From: Deroplatys truncata
Lineage: Eukaryota; Arthropoda; Insecta; Mantodea; Mantidae
Direction: 5' to 3'
NCBI GenBank assembly: GCA_030765065.1
Contig: CM060975.1
Span: forward strand, 107,652,094 to 107,716,093
DNA length: 64,000 bases
The translations under genes were made by a program, and so were the position numbers. Numbering within the stretch: position 1 is the first letter of the stretch; every line of letters starts with the position of its first letter. Of this stretch, positions 47,115 through 58,170 are shown piece after piece. Below the pieces are notes generated by a model. The model saw nothing but the letters and a program-made list of their open reading frames with translations, searched no databases and was not told the origin of the DNA.

Positions 47115-47881
47115 ACTTTCTCTACTACGTTTAGTAAGTAGGGGAAAAACCACTTTTAGAAAAAGGTCTGTATGTGTGCCTGTGCCTGTGAACAGCATAA
47201 CTCAAAAATGAAAATTCGGATTAGTACCAAACTTGGTATTTAGGTTCAATGCATTCCTAGGTTGCGATACGAAGATTTCCAAGAACATACCCCACCCCAG
47301 ACTACCCTTTACATTGAGGACTTATCAAAAATTTTTATTTTCTAAAATTAGCTCTAACGATTTTGATTAAAATACCATAAATTAGAGATATTTTCATAAC
47401 AAGTAAAACGCACATCTTGAATTTTCTGGGAATAGCCTGTGAAGTCCACTTCTGTTAGAATAAATTTTGTATAATGTTGTACAACTGCTAAACGTTAAAC
47501 GATAGACGAAAACGTACTACACAAAAAATGTAGATCTCTTTAAAACACAAACTTTAGTTCAAATGAACTTTTTTGTGGCATAAGCCATTTCTGAGATATC
47601 CATTATTAAAAGTTCGAATTGTTCATTACTTTGTCATTCTTTAAAGTCCTGCCAATATTCAGTTGTTTCTCTTAATTGCATGGAAACAGTATGTAATTTT
47701 AAGGACAGCATATAGCCAACGGATCTTAAACATTTGATTATCCCTGCTCCCTTTAAATCTATAACTGCAAAGGTTTATTTAGATTAAAATCTGATATATT
47801 TAACAATTAGTAAGAATAGTATGTATACCCGATAATAAATGGCAGAGGGTAGATAAAGCCATGTGACTATATCACATCAGA
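47115..47881 (+). mobile_element. HINE-B element with intact ends and internal deletion
   Basis: It starts ACTTTCTCTACTACGTTTAG, then jumps to the short GTATGTGTGCCTGTGCC tract, having lost the FGTG-adjacent block seen in other copies. It follows the HINE-B body to AGATAAAGCCATGTGACTAT and CACATCAGA. Confidence 0.75.
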
Positions 47882-47884
47882 AAG

Positions 47885-48855
47885 TTTTAAATTTCTTCAC
47901 AATTTTGGACAAATTTCACATATGGTGTATTTTTAGTGCAGCTGTCAAAAAATAATTTTTAGATACTCCATGCCATTTACTAACCAATATTCTAACTTAT
48001 TTCCGAATAAGGAAAGAAACAAAAGTTAACTTCAAATGTATTTGTTTAACTAAAGGCTGTGGAAATGAAATGAAATGAAGCAATATAGAGAGTTGGTTGT
48101 GGCATTAAGCGTAGTTCCCTTAATAAAAGGGACGTTTTATTTTTATATTTGTATAAGGATTTTTATAATTATGTAATCCACATACTATGAAAGCAGGTTG
48201 GTTTTCTCTTGTAATATTCAAGTAGCCTTGGGATATGACAGTTACATTCTCTGCTATCCACACTGGCGATTGCCAGGCAAGCGAATCAAAAGGATGGAAT
48301 TCCATGTGTTCAGCACACCGCTTTATCCTCAGTTTCTAACCCACCCTCCCTTTTTTTCGTCAGTTTTCATCTGACCAAAGCAAATATGCAAAAGCTACGA
48401 TGAGAGTAAAAAAAGAGTGGGGGGAACCTACATGTGTTTAAAAGCGGGATTAAGGATTAAAAAGATTATAGATTTCTGGTTGCTCTTAGTAGAATCATCC
48501 ATATTCTGGATTTTTAAAACCCTTTTAGATATTTTTATTCCAATCTTGCTTTCCAAATGCCATACGCTTGTAGGCAAAGGCGGCTATTAGAGTGAAACAT
48601 ACACTCTGGTCTTGAGGTTCGTACAGAAAACGTTCAAATTATAAAAAAAAATATCTGAGCAACGAGCAAATAATGGCCACAGATTCCGTTTGCTGACGAT
48701 AATTTCAGATGATCAGAAGATTATCTTCAAAACGCACTTTTAGTGCTACAAAGTAACTAGCAAATATCGATAAATTCAATGAGAGGGCGTTGTCAAGCCG
48801 GAGTTTTAGAATATGTTGTGAAAATACATAGAAAACAAGCACTCTCCCTCGTCGT
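47885..48855. other. Unassigned DNA
   Basis: Nothing recognised. Confidence 0.4.
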
Positions 48856-49520
48856 CCCTTGTGTGTTACATTCGCATGACTTTCTCGACCAATTATCCTT
48901 TATTTTTATATAACTTGCACAAACTATTCTTACAAAAATATATTCTTCTGTCCCCATGTTAATCGACTTAAATCTTTGCATAAATAGCTTCATTGTAAAT
49001 TTTGTTGTAGATACAAGGCGAAGAAGGGGAAACCGAATCGAAAGTCATATGTTTAAAAAAGGGTCGCTATATGCTGGCCTTGAAATTCCATATTCTTTCC
49101 ACGAAATAGCGAGTAACAATTGAATAGCGATCGCACTTTAAAAATGAGAAATTATTGAAAATTCAAATGAATAATAAGGCATATCACGAAAATGGCTAAT
49201 TCTACAAAAAATTTATTTGAAATACATTGTGTGTTTTAAAGAGATCTTCATTTTTTATGCAGTACGTTTTTGTCTCTCCTACCCGTTATACAAAACTACA
49301 CAAAATTCCTTCCGAATGAAGAGGACTTCACAGTCTATTCGCAGAAAACTCAAGATATACATATTGACATATATACATATCTTGAATACCTCTTTTAATC
49401 AAAATCGCTAGAGCCATTTTTCTTAAAATCAAAGTTTTTGAAAGCGGTAGCTTGTAGTGAGAGTATTTTCTTGAAAATCTTCATGCCTTTGGAATACGGG
49501 TTTAATTCGCTTATTAACTT

Positions 49521-50075
49521 GTTTTTTTTTATTCTATTTTATTTTACGTAGCTTTAACTTCTTCGTCATATCGCGACTCTTAGAACGATATTTGATGGAT
49601 AGTTAGCCTTCTAGGTCTCATCCCTGTAACCACTCGCTCCGTCACGTGTCACAGAGACCCTAGCGCATAGCTACTTAATCTTCTGCTTCGCGCCGTGCAG
49701 ACGGCATTAGGGTGCCGTCCAGTCCAACCGCCGCCCCCATATAAAGGCGGGTAGTTAGCCTTCTAGATGTCATTCCTGTAACCACCTGCTTCATGCCGTG
49801 CAGATGACATTAGGGTGCCGTCCAGTCTAACTTCTTACATTGTAGATAGATGGCATAGCATTCGCTATTACCACTTATTTTTCATTTTTTACTATTCTTT
49901 TAGGCTTAAGGTGGAACTTTGGGTCATGGTATTAAATATCCAATCCGGTATTTACCTTGGTGACTGAGGAAAACCACGAACAAATCTCAGACTAATTGGT
50001 CGGGCCACGGGATTTGAACCCGGGACCTCCCGAATGCGGGCCACAGACTTTACCGCCTGGTCATCCCGCTCGGTG
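49521..50075 (-). mobile_element. Long tRNA-headed SINE (S4)
   Basis: A perfect 11-bp target duplication CTTATTAACTT (49510-49520 and 50076-50086) sets the ends. The minus-strand head GCACCGAGCGGGATGACCAG has an A box, and GGTTCAAATCCCGTGG is the B box. The block TGTTCGTGGTTTTCCTCAG follows, and the tail is A-rich (plus-strand T-run at about 49522-49540). The 3' half of the body holds an internal direct duplication (49603-49840). Confidence 0.9.
49603..49840. repeat. Direct duplication inside the SINE body
   Basis: Two units share TAGTTAGCCTTCTAG, CTGTAACCAC, GCCGTGCAGA and CATTAGGGTGCCGTCCAGTC (first about 49607-49729, second about 49751-49830). The first unit has an extra segment of about 40 bp. 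Confidence 0.75.
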
Positions 50076-50418
50076 CTTATTAACTTCTTTACTTACTTAA
50101 ACTTTTAAAAGAAAATCTTTAATCCCAAATAAAAAAATTAAAAATTTAAACACAAAAGCAAATACTTTGGCATATACTGAAATTAAATACCAAGTTTGCT
50201 ACTTATCCGACATTTCATTTTCACACCTATACACACAAGACACTATAAATGTTCTCTTTGGATTTAGGGAACCTCAAAATATGTATTTCCGGTGTAATCT
50301 CGATATCAAATTTTTTGATGGAATAAAATACCTACATTCTGTAACTACTAGGTTCCTCGTAGATATAGCCAAAACGGGATATTATATAACTGGGCAACTA
50401 CAAGATGGAAAAAAGTTC

Positions 50419-51256
50419 TGTTGTGTTACATTCACATCACTTTCTCTACCCTATATCGTTTATTAGTAAGTATACAAATTATTTTTATCAAAGCTTATTT
50501 TCCTATCTACTTCATTTTAATTCAGATAAACCTTCCGGAAATATCTGCATTACATATTTAGCTATAGATATAAAGCGAACAGTCACTGTCAAGTGTTTTA
50601 GAACTGGATGCTATATGCTGGCCTTAAAATTGCATACTTTCTCCATGACAACGTAGAAACAGCTGGAATTTGATAGGACTTTAAAAGAATGACATAGTAT
50701 CAAACAAATAGAACATTTAATAACGGATATCTCCAAAATGGCTAATTTCACAAATTTGAAACAAATTGTATGTTTTAAAGGTATCTATGTTTTTTGTGCA
50801 GTACGTTTAAGTCTATTACTTAACGTTTACCAGCTACCAAGATTACACAATATTCCTACCGAATGAAGAGGACTTTGTAGACTATTCTATAAAATTCAAG
50901 AGATGCATTTTATTTGCATGTAAATACCTATAATATATGGTATTTTAATCAAAATCGTTAGATCCGTTTTTTAGAAAATAAAAAAATTCGAAAAATATTC
51001 CATGGAAAAGGTAGTTTGGGCTGTCGCATCTTTGGAAGGTGCTGAACCTAATACCAAGTTAAGTATTTATCTGACTGTTCGTTTTCGAGTTATGCTGTTC
51101 ACAGACACACACATACATACATGGGCATTTTTCGAAAACTATATTTTTATTCAGGGGCCTCAAAACATGCATTTCCAGTGAAATCTCGGTATCAAATTTT
51201 TTAGTGGAATACAATACCTTTTGTATTTATTATATATGTGGTAGAGAAAGCTATGA
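50419..51256 (-). mobile_element. HINE-B element, nearly complete
   Basis: It starts CTGTTGTGTTACATTCACAT and CACTTTCTCTAC, and runs through the full body and CACACACATACATACATG tract (about 51103-51122). It ends near GTGGTAGAGAAAGC. It is a useful uninterrupted reference for the nested copies. Confidence 0.8.
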
Positions 51257-51520
51257 GCACAATGTTTTAGAGCATTACCTACAAAGCTTATTCTATTTGA
51301 AGTGTATAATTGTATGATAAACTGCCTTTCATGCTGCTAGCTTAGAGACAGACAGAAAGAATGGGAGAGCAAAAAAGAGAGGGGGGAGGCGGGGATATAC
51401 TGAGAAGGAAAATGGAAGGGGAGGAGAGAGGGGAAGAGAGAGAGAGAGACAAACGAATATCCGGAGTTACCGTAATTTTCTAGCAGAACTGCGCGTTCTG
51501 CTGGTCTATGCATTATATAA
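51257..51520. repeat. Purine-rich tract
   Basis: GA- and G-rich sequence at about 51350-51450 (for example GAGGAGAGAGGGGAAGAGAG) with no other feature. Confidence 0.6.
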
Positions 51521-51524
51521 AATT

Positions 51525-52542
51525 TGAAGTAGTTATTGTCTTTATGTTATTTGCTCTACGCTTTGGGAGCCAATTTAAAGAAGATGGTTGCTTCACGTAT
51601 GGATAACCAATTTGAAGTAGGAGTTGTATTGTATTTCAACTGTTGGGGAGCCGAACTTGAAGTAGTTGCAACCGCACGTATGGTAAAGAGTTTCCGGTAG
51701 CCTGCGCCCAAAAACTGTTGAGAAAAAAATTATTAACTTTGTAATTGATTGTTTCCTTAAATGTTATATATTTATGTTTGCCTCGGCTGCGTCAGTATTA
51801 TTGTTTGAGACATGGATTTCTTTGTAAGGCGTGGAGCGGCTAAAGAATGTAGGCTTACACAGATTATAATTTTTAATTCACTCCTTTTTATTAATTTTTG
51901 ACAGGATTTAAATAACACTTCACTGATATAGAGAGCTGTAAGATTCTTTTATTAATTACTTGCAATTTTTAACACGTAAACTATTTTCGTCTCACAAGAA
52001 TACCTATTAAATTTCTCGAGGATGCATCTCGCGTCCGGTTAGGAACACTTTCTACAACCAGTTATGAGCGCTGTCTACAATCAACTGACTTGATTTCTAC
52101 CACGTAAAGTTGTAATTTCTGCATTTAAGGTCTCTGATTGGCTAATCCTAGTCCAATAGAATACTTTCATTTAACTAAAGCTTTTTCTGGTTGTTGATTG
52201 GCTATTTTATAAACTGTCACAAAGATTACATTATTGCTTCCAAGAATTACAAGTAGTATTGCTAAACTTTAAAATTCATTATTGCCTCAATGTTACCTCA
52301 TTGTTAGCAACTTTTAACCTATTATTCTCACAGCTCCTACATTATTAAATTACGTAACACATTCATATAACATTGCTACACATGTATACAACAATATAAA
52401 CATATACAACGACTTAATATACACTTTTTATATATTGTTACATACTCATATTGCTTTAAGATGGGCTGTTATTGAATTATATATATATATATATATTATA
52501 TAATCAGACTGAAATCATTTAAGTGCTAAAAATACTGCCTCA
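51525..52542 (-). mobile_element. Solo LTR, family L1 (fossil)
   Basis: Plus-strand ends TGAAGTAG and TACTGCCTCA with a perfect 4-bp target duplication AATT (51521-51524 and 52543-52546). It has the same CCAAT boxes and polyadenylation-like signal as the other L1 copies, read on the minus strand. An AT microsatellite lies at about 52478-52502. Confidence 0.85.
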
Positions 52543-53194
52543 AATTAGACGAACATTTTAAGTAAATGTTATCTTTTGGATGGATGTATAATAGATAGAT
52601 ACTAACTTCAATGGGCTATTGTGAAGCGAGAAAAGGCTGTGTGTGTGTGTGTGTGTGTGTGCGTGTCTGCGTGCGTGCGTATGTGTGTGTGCATGTGTGA
52701 GAGAACAACATAAACTTGGAATGTAAGTTTAGTATCTTCCAAAGAAGCAGCAGGAATATTTTGAAGAAAATCCCCCACCCGAAACTAGCATTTACATACG
52801 GAGTTTTTTTAATTTCTTTTATTTTGCCAAAAATAGCTTTAACGATTTTAACTAAACTACTTTATATTTAAGATATTTATATAACAAATAAACAGTATAT
52901 CCTGAGGTTTCTGGGAAAATACTGTAAAGTACTATTCTTCGAAAGGAAATTTTTATAATTTTGTATAACTGGTAGACAAAAATGTACCGCACAAAAAATG
53001 TAGATCTTTCAAAAATTATTGTAATGACTTGTTCCCTGATATCAGCTATTCCTGAGATATTCGTCATATTGGTTTGAATTTTTCAGCAGTGTCATATTCT
53101 TAGCCTTGTCGCCATTCAGTTATTTCTCGCAATGCCAGAACCAGCATATACGGACTAGAGTAAACAGCTGACTATTCACTCCGTTTCGTTTATC

Positions 53195-53712
53195 CCACCG
53201 AGTAGCTGGCGTCGCGGTAACGTGTGCGACTCGCATCCGGAGGTTCTGGGTTTGATCTCTGGCTACGCTCACTCTGACCTACGGGATTTTCGTAGTTTCA
53301 GGGGCGGCAGGCGAGGTTGGGGTGGTTTCTTTTCTACCATGACCTCATTTCCTATACCCATAATCTCCTTCATTGTTATCTGATTCAGGGTTGTAGGAAC
53401 CAGTTGACGATATTCGGCGGGTTGTGGCTGGGCGATGGATGTGCACTTAGTAGAAGATTCTTCCCCAGCGTCGGTAGGGACTGCCCAGTCGGGAACTGCC
53501 TCCAAGAACTAGGGGTTTGTGGATGAGGTCGTGCGGCGTCGGTTGCATCTGGAAACGTTGATGCTTGCGCCGGTCGTCATCCGGATCTGGTCTCCCTTCG
53601 GATCTTACCCTTCGTTCCTTACTTCCTCCCTACTTCCCTCTCAGGGATCAAGTTAGAAGCAAAATGAGACGTTGCGGCTCTGCTCTTGTTTCAGGGGCCC
53701 CTCCGTAATGTG
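53195..53712 (+). mobile_element. Long tRNA-headed SINE (S2)
   Basis: The head ACCGAGTAGCTGGCGTCGCG with B-box-like GGGTTTGATCTCTGG is followed by ATTTTCGTAGTTTCAGGGG, ATTCAGGGTTGTAGGAACC, GGAAACGTTGATG and a TTACTTCCTCCCTACTTCCC tail. It is directly followed by the Tc1-like element, so its 3' end is only approximate. Confidence 0.75.
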
Positions 53713-53714
53713 TA

Positions 53715-54984
53715 CACTCGTGGACAAACAAAATGAGTCATATCTTGAACGCCAAATGTTTCTAATTCTACACGGCACAGTGCCTTGTTTACACCATAAG
53801 CAATGTAACTGTGTAGCCGCTGCAGCAAGTTGTACGATGTTATTAAAACATGCTACCTTCTAAGTGTCTTCTCTGTAGCGCTGTGGCGAAGCTGTGGTTG
53901 AGACCGCAGGTTGACTTCTCACATGTAGCAAGCACTTTTTTTCTTCTGTTAATAATATTTAATCACACATAGTGACTACATTTCATAAACGGTATTCGGT
54001 AAATTTCATAATAGAATAGTTCTTGCAATGCAAAATACTACAATTTCATCATGTTTACCTATCTGCATCTTGCTGGATATCAAGGGACGGTGTAAGTGTG
54101 TTGTGGCAGCTTGACGATATACTGAACAGTGCGTAGTACACGGTAACACTTGAGAATACTTTGTTTCCTTCTAAGAGGATAAAATATCCTGATGGAATTG
54201 TTGAATTCATACAGGATAATCATCCCGTCCACGTATGTCGAAATGTTTCAAATTGGTTCTCAGAGAGGCACGATGTCGGAGTGATAGACTGGCCTCCCTG
54301 TTCACCAGATTTGAACCCTACTGAAAATGTGTGGATTGAGGAGAAAAGGAGCAGCGCTCGAATTTCCCTGTGAATGCATGATGGACAAAAGATGGCTTCT
54401 GTGCACAAAGTCAGGAAGCCTGGAATGTTGCAGCTTCTCGGATTACTACAGGGGTTTAATTTCGTCTATAACCCGAAAATGAGGGCAGTTTTACGTGCTC
54501 AGGCTTCATACACCCATATTAATTTTGTTTATTTTTTGTATGTTTTAGTTTTAGAAAACAATAGTTTATTTGCATTTATTTCTTTAATTATTTAAAATTA
54601 GTGTTTTAGCAGAATTGTGTTTTGTGTGCACAGGTATACATAAAACTTATGCATAAAAATGCTAAAGTTATATTAATGCGATATTATGTTGTACACATCC
54701 AGACATGAAATTAATAATGTAAAAATTAAGACTAGCTAATACGAGATGTGAGCGCAAGCAGTACCTTCTTAACCTCTCGACTAACGAAATGTTTTTCCAG
54801 GTTCTGTTTTCAGTAGCTTATAAGCGTCACCACCGAGAAACACCGTTATAAGGTGACCTCAAGGCACAGACCATTCTACAGTTCCTGTATGTGCGTTGTG
54901 AACACAGCTATTACGAAGGTACACGAAGCCCTCCGATTGTCACATGGAATCTGGGGAGGACTAATTTTTTTTTGTCCACGGGTG
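53715..54984 (+). mobile_element. Tc1-like element, copy 2
   Basis: The ends CACTCGTGGACAAA and, inverted, CACCCGTGGACAAA are flanked by TA (53713-53714 and 54985-54986). The layout matches copy 1 at 20149-23198 after removal of that copy's inserts: non-coding left part with a tRNA-like module, C-terminal transposase region, then the second tRNA-like module near the right end (54733-54800, minus). Confidence 0.9.
54060..54520 (+). pseudogene. Tc1-like transposase C-terminal remnant, copy 2
   Basis: The plus strand reads WISRDGVSVLWQLDDILNSA-like sequence past an initial frame change, then IKYPDGIVEFIQDNHPVHVC with the second catalytic Asp. WPPCSPDLNPTENVW follows with the catalytic Glu. I count 35 residues between them, one more than the classical Tc1 DD34E. 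After a stop and frame change the C terminus appears as KMRAVLRAQASYTH. The N-terminal half is absent. Confidence 0.8.
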
Positions 54985-55152
54985 TAGCTATACCTTTCTT
55001 TTACCTTCCTCTATCTCCCTTGTAAAACAAGGAAATGTGTAATAGATAGAAAGGTAATCTTTCGCAAGGACAGTGTGTAGAAGCTGCAGGTAAGTAAACG
55101 ATTGCGAGAGTCATGCGAATATAACACATCCGATTTTTTAATATTCGTGTAG

Positions 55153-55490
55153 AGTTCACCGAGCGGGATGGCTCAAGAGTTAACGTCTGTGGAAGTTTCT
55201 GCGTTCAAACCCCCGGGACCGACCAATCTGACCGAAGGTTTTTTCGCGGTTTTCCTAGGCCGCTTGGTGAATTCTGGGTTGGATAGTTATTCCGCGAATT
55301 TTCCTATAGTCTCTTTTGTCACATTTCATTTCCTTCTTCTTCTTCTTCTTCTTCTTCTTCTTCTTCTTCTTCACTGCCATACCAAGTATTGGGCTGATCA
55401 CCTATCCTGGATATGCTATGGTCCAGAGTTTGCTTGCTCCTCGACAGGCTAGTGACCCAAGGCATTGACTTGTAAGTACTTGGGGGAGAG
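55153..55490 (+). mobile_element. tRNA-headed SINE (S1/S4 hybrid) with TTC run
   Basis: The head CACCGAGCGGGATGGCTCAA with B-box-like GCGTTCAAACCCCC matches that of the S4 SINE at 49521-50075. The block TTTTTTCGCGGTTTTCC follows, then a TTC run (55332-55371). The 3' part TATCCTGGATATGCTATGG, GCTCCTCGACAGGC and CTTGTAAGTACTT matches the tail of the S1 SINEs at 16063 and 16497. Confidence 0.75.
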
Positions 55491-55499
55491 TAATCAGTT

Positions 55500-56269
55500 A
55501 AAGAAGAAGCATATGTTTTCTCGAAATTCATATTTTGTAGCAGCAGCGTTGTAAATGTCAAAAATTAGCTGACCTATGTGAGAAATCCGTATTTTATTCC
55601 AGTTTTACTCTGAACATGTGCTCAATTATGCTAGCGTTGTCGCATATTTTGTTTGAAAGTAGTAATAAAATGAGTTTTACAAAGAGAAAATGCAATTTGT
55701 GGATGAGAGAAGCGGTGGAATTTGTTCCATGTGGTGGACAGAATTGTTGGTCGAGAGATTTGAACCGAGTACGATGGATTATCAAGAAGCAGCAAGCGTA
55801 GCCATCGGCGTTGCTTGTGTAAAATATGGAACTGTGAAGCCAAACGGTTTATTTCGGAGTGCAAACAATCTCTGTCTTGCAGATAAGAGTGCTTTGGAAA
55901 ATGCTATGCGGGACCGAAAATGGCGCTGTTCTTATCGAATTGGAAGCGGTTCTCTAGCGCTTCGCTCGCTCATTAGGGAGGTTCTATCCCTCCCCCTCCT
56001 CCCCGGCCACCCGCCCGCGCGAATCTTGTTATAACATTGTTGGAGACATATAAATTAAGAGCCCCAAATTGAGCAGTAAATCAGCGCAAGGTTCAGTCAG
56101 TTTACCCACCCCTCCCATATATATAGCGTGTTCAGAATTCCCAGCTATTTTGTACTCGCCGGAGTTGGAGCTGTGGTACACGAGCGAAGATAACACTTGC
56201 GGCTAAAGTTCTGAAACAATGAAATGTGTTTTACTTGAGTAATGTAATAATAAGTGCAAAAAAGCTACA
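55500..56269. other. Unassigned DNA with a GC-rich patch and a 114-codon ORF
   Basis: A plus frame at 55690-56034 (MQFVDERSGGICSMWWTELL start) overlaps another of 61 codons (MSFTKRKCNLWMREAVEF). No domain is recognised. The part at 55960-56030 is C-rich (CTCCCCCTCCTCCCCGGCC). A TATATATAG string follows near 56120, so a decayed LTR or promoter-bearing repeat is possible. Confidence 0.35.
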
Positions 56270-56277
56270 CTAATGTC

Positions 56278-57919
56278 CAACGTTGCCAACCCGGAAACAT
56301 TTATTCCGTTAAACTGAAGTTAAAATTCCGCTAAAATCCGCTAAATCTTATTATTGTTGTTGTTTGTCCTCTTAAAAGTGAAATTTCAATGTACTGTAAC
56401 TTACAAAAAAATTTTCTTTATCATGGTACATTATTAGTATTATTATTAAACATTTTATATTCCGCTCACCATATTATTGTAGTTCAAGCCACAGCATTTC
56501 ATTTTCATCCTGCATTAGAGTGTCTTCTTTGTCCACTGTTGAAGTACTGGGGCCAGCTGGAGAAATGTCTGCGTCGTATGCTCTCATGGTGCCGATTTCT
56601 CGGAGAACATCTTCTGGCAGCTCGTAATCATGGCAACACTTGCCCACACGATTAAGGCCAGCTCTTATTGTAATCATGGCGTTCACCATAACAGTAGTTA
56701 GTCTGTTGCGCAGTGATGCTTTTATCAAGTTTAACTGGCTAAATGTCCTTTCCATGTCTGCATTAGACCAGGGTAAAACCAGAAGTATTAAAGCCAGATA
56801 CGAAAGGTCTTGGAAAGAATTTAAGCCGGTAGCATCCTTATATGACCTAACTTCATTCCAGAACGCCGCAGTATTGTGTATTTCTTTCCACTGCACGGTA
56901 GTGAGCTTCGACCACTGAAAGTCAATTTTGGTTACTGTAAAGTCGGACAAGCCCGTTTCCTTGACCAACGATACTATCGGTTCTTTTATCACTCGCAAGC
57001 CTTCACTCGGAGGAATTAAGGACTCGTTCTGCAACACCTTCACATTTGGGCAAGCGGCGTTGCAGCTCAGAAGCAAGGGAAACAAGAAAATGTTCATATC
57101 TTTTCCTTATGACGTTTTCAACCTCGGATGAAATTTTGTTGGTGTTGTTCATATCTTGCAGCAAGACTTCGACTTCATGACCTAAGTATACTCTCGGCAA
57201 CTTATGTTTACCAACATCAGCTGTTAAAAGATCACCCCTCTACCCTGGTACAACAATTCTCCTAACGAGCCCACTCATTAGTAAAACAACATCGTTTAGA
57301 AGTCGTGATTGGTCTGCAGAATTGGACTGAAATGCCTTATTTACCAGCTGACATTCTTCCAAATAAGGTTTCAGAAAAGTGAGGTAAATTTTGTTTATGT
57401 TATCACTGTCATATTATAAAGAAGTTGAGCAGTATAGCATTTCTCATCAAGTGCTGCTATTTCAAAGTGCGCTTTTTGTTCAAGCCACTGAGACAGAACA
57501 CGAGAGACAAGCTCTAAAATAGACATCCAACGTGTGTTGCACTTCTGAACTATTTTAAGTGAATTAGCTCCGTCATTTATCTCATTACATATAAACACAT
57601 TTTCTCGCAGGACATGAAGGTATACATAGATGTCATATTCATATGGTATTGTGCAATGTGCACGTTTCATCACTTAGACTGAAATGGGTGTGCGGGAAGA
57701 GGGAAGACTAACTTACAGTTTCATCTAGGATTTTTTTCCCACTAAATCTGATTTCCAATTATATAATTGAAACAGAGTATTAAACAGAAAAATATTATTT
57801 TAAACAATAGTCCATATATCCGTTAAAAAACCGTTGACCGCTATATGCAAAATTTCACCCGTTGGTGATGTGTAAAATCCGTCAAATCTAGCGGAAATTC
57901 CACTAACTTGGCAACCCTG
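56278..57919 (-). mobile_element. hAT element, internally deleted
   Basis: A perfect 8-bp target duplication CTAATGTC flanks it (56270-56277 and 57920-57927), diagnostic for hAT. The right end inverted reads CAGGGTTGCCAAGTT and the left CAACGTTGCCAACCC, a degenerate pair. Subterminal repeats with CCGCTAAAATCCGC recur near both ends. The length is 1642 bp and only the C-terminal part of the transposase is present. Confidence 0.9.
56474..57673 (-). pseudogene. hAT transposase C-terminal part
   Basis: The minus strand reads QKCNTRWMSILELVSRVLSQ and KAHFEIAALDEKCYTAQLLY. After a frameshift near 57395 come IYLTFLKPYLEECQLVNKAF and VRRIVVPG, an in-frame TAG at 57240-57242, and LPRVYLGHEVEVLLQDMNN. 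After a second frameshift near 57050-57097, ALILLVLPWSNADMERTFSQ and LIKASLRNRLTTVMVNAM form the hAT dimerisation domain, with KCCHDYELPEDVLREIGTM near the end. This organisation is close to the KIAA1586/SCAND3-like hAT proteins. The BED finger and N-terminal catalytic region are absent. Confidence 0.85.
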
Positions 57920-58170
57920 CTAATGTCATTAAGGTAACCAGGGCAGGAGAAATGATCCCAAGGAACATCCTAAACGAACTAGATTATAATTAGCAGTGCT
58001 TGATGAAGATAACAATAACCTTAACTGATGCACTCACACGACCTTCTCTGCCCACTATTCTTTATTTTTAAACAGCTTCTACAAATTGTTCTTGAAAAAT
58101 CTTATTTTTCTACCTCTTTCAAGTGAAAATTTTTTAGATAAATGTTTGCATAATTAGTTTCCCTGCACAT

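Larger units (their letters stand above)
48860..50385 (-). mobile_element. HINE-B host copy split by a SINE
   Basis: The pieces 48860-49509 (GTGTTACATTCGCATGACTT and TCTCGACC onward) and 50087-50385 (through AATACCAAGTTTG, a decayed CA tract and TTTCCGGTG) are consecutive in HINE-B order. The gap is the SINE at 49521-50075 with its target duplication. Confidence 0.7.
52630..55137 (+). mobile_element. HINE-B host copy split by a SINE and a Tc1-like element
   Basis: 52630-53190 begins at a long GT tract (52638-52700) and follows the HINE-B order up to the GACTATTCACTCCGTTTCG block. 55010-55137 resumes and ends GAGAGTCATGCGAATATAAC and ACATCCGA plus T's. The S2 SINE and the Tc1-like element lie between. 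The 5' terminus is missing. Confidence 0.6.
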
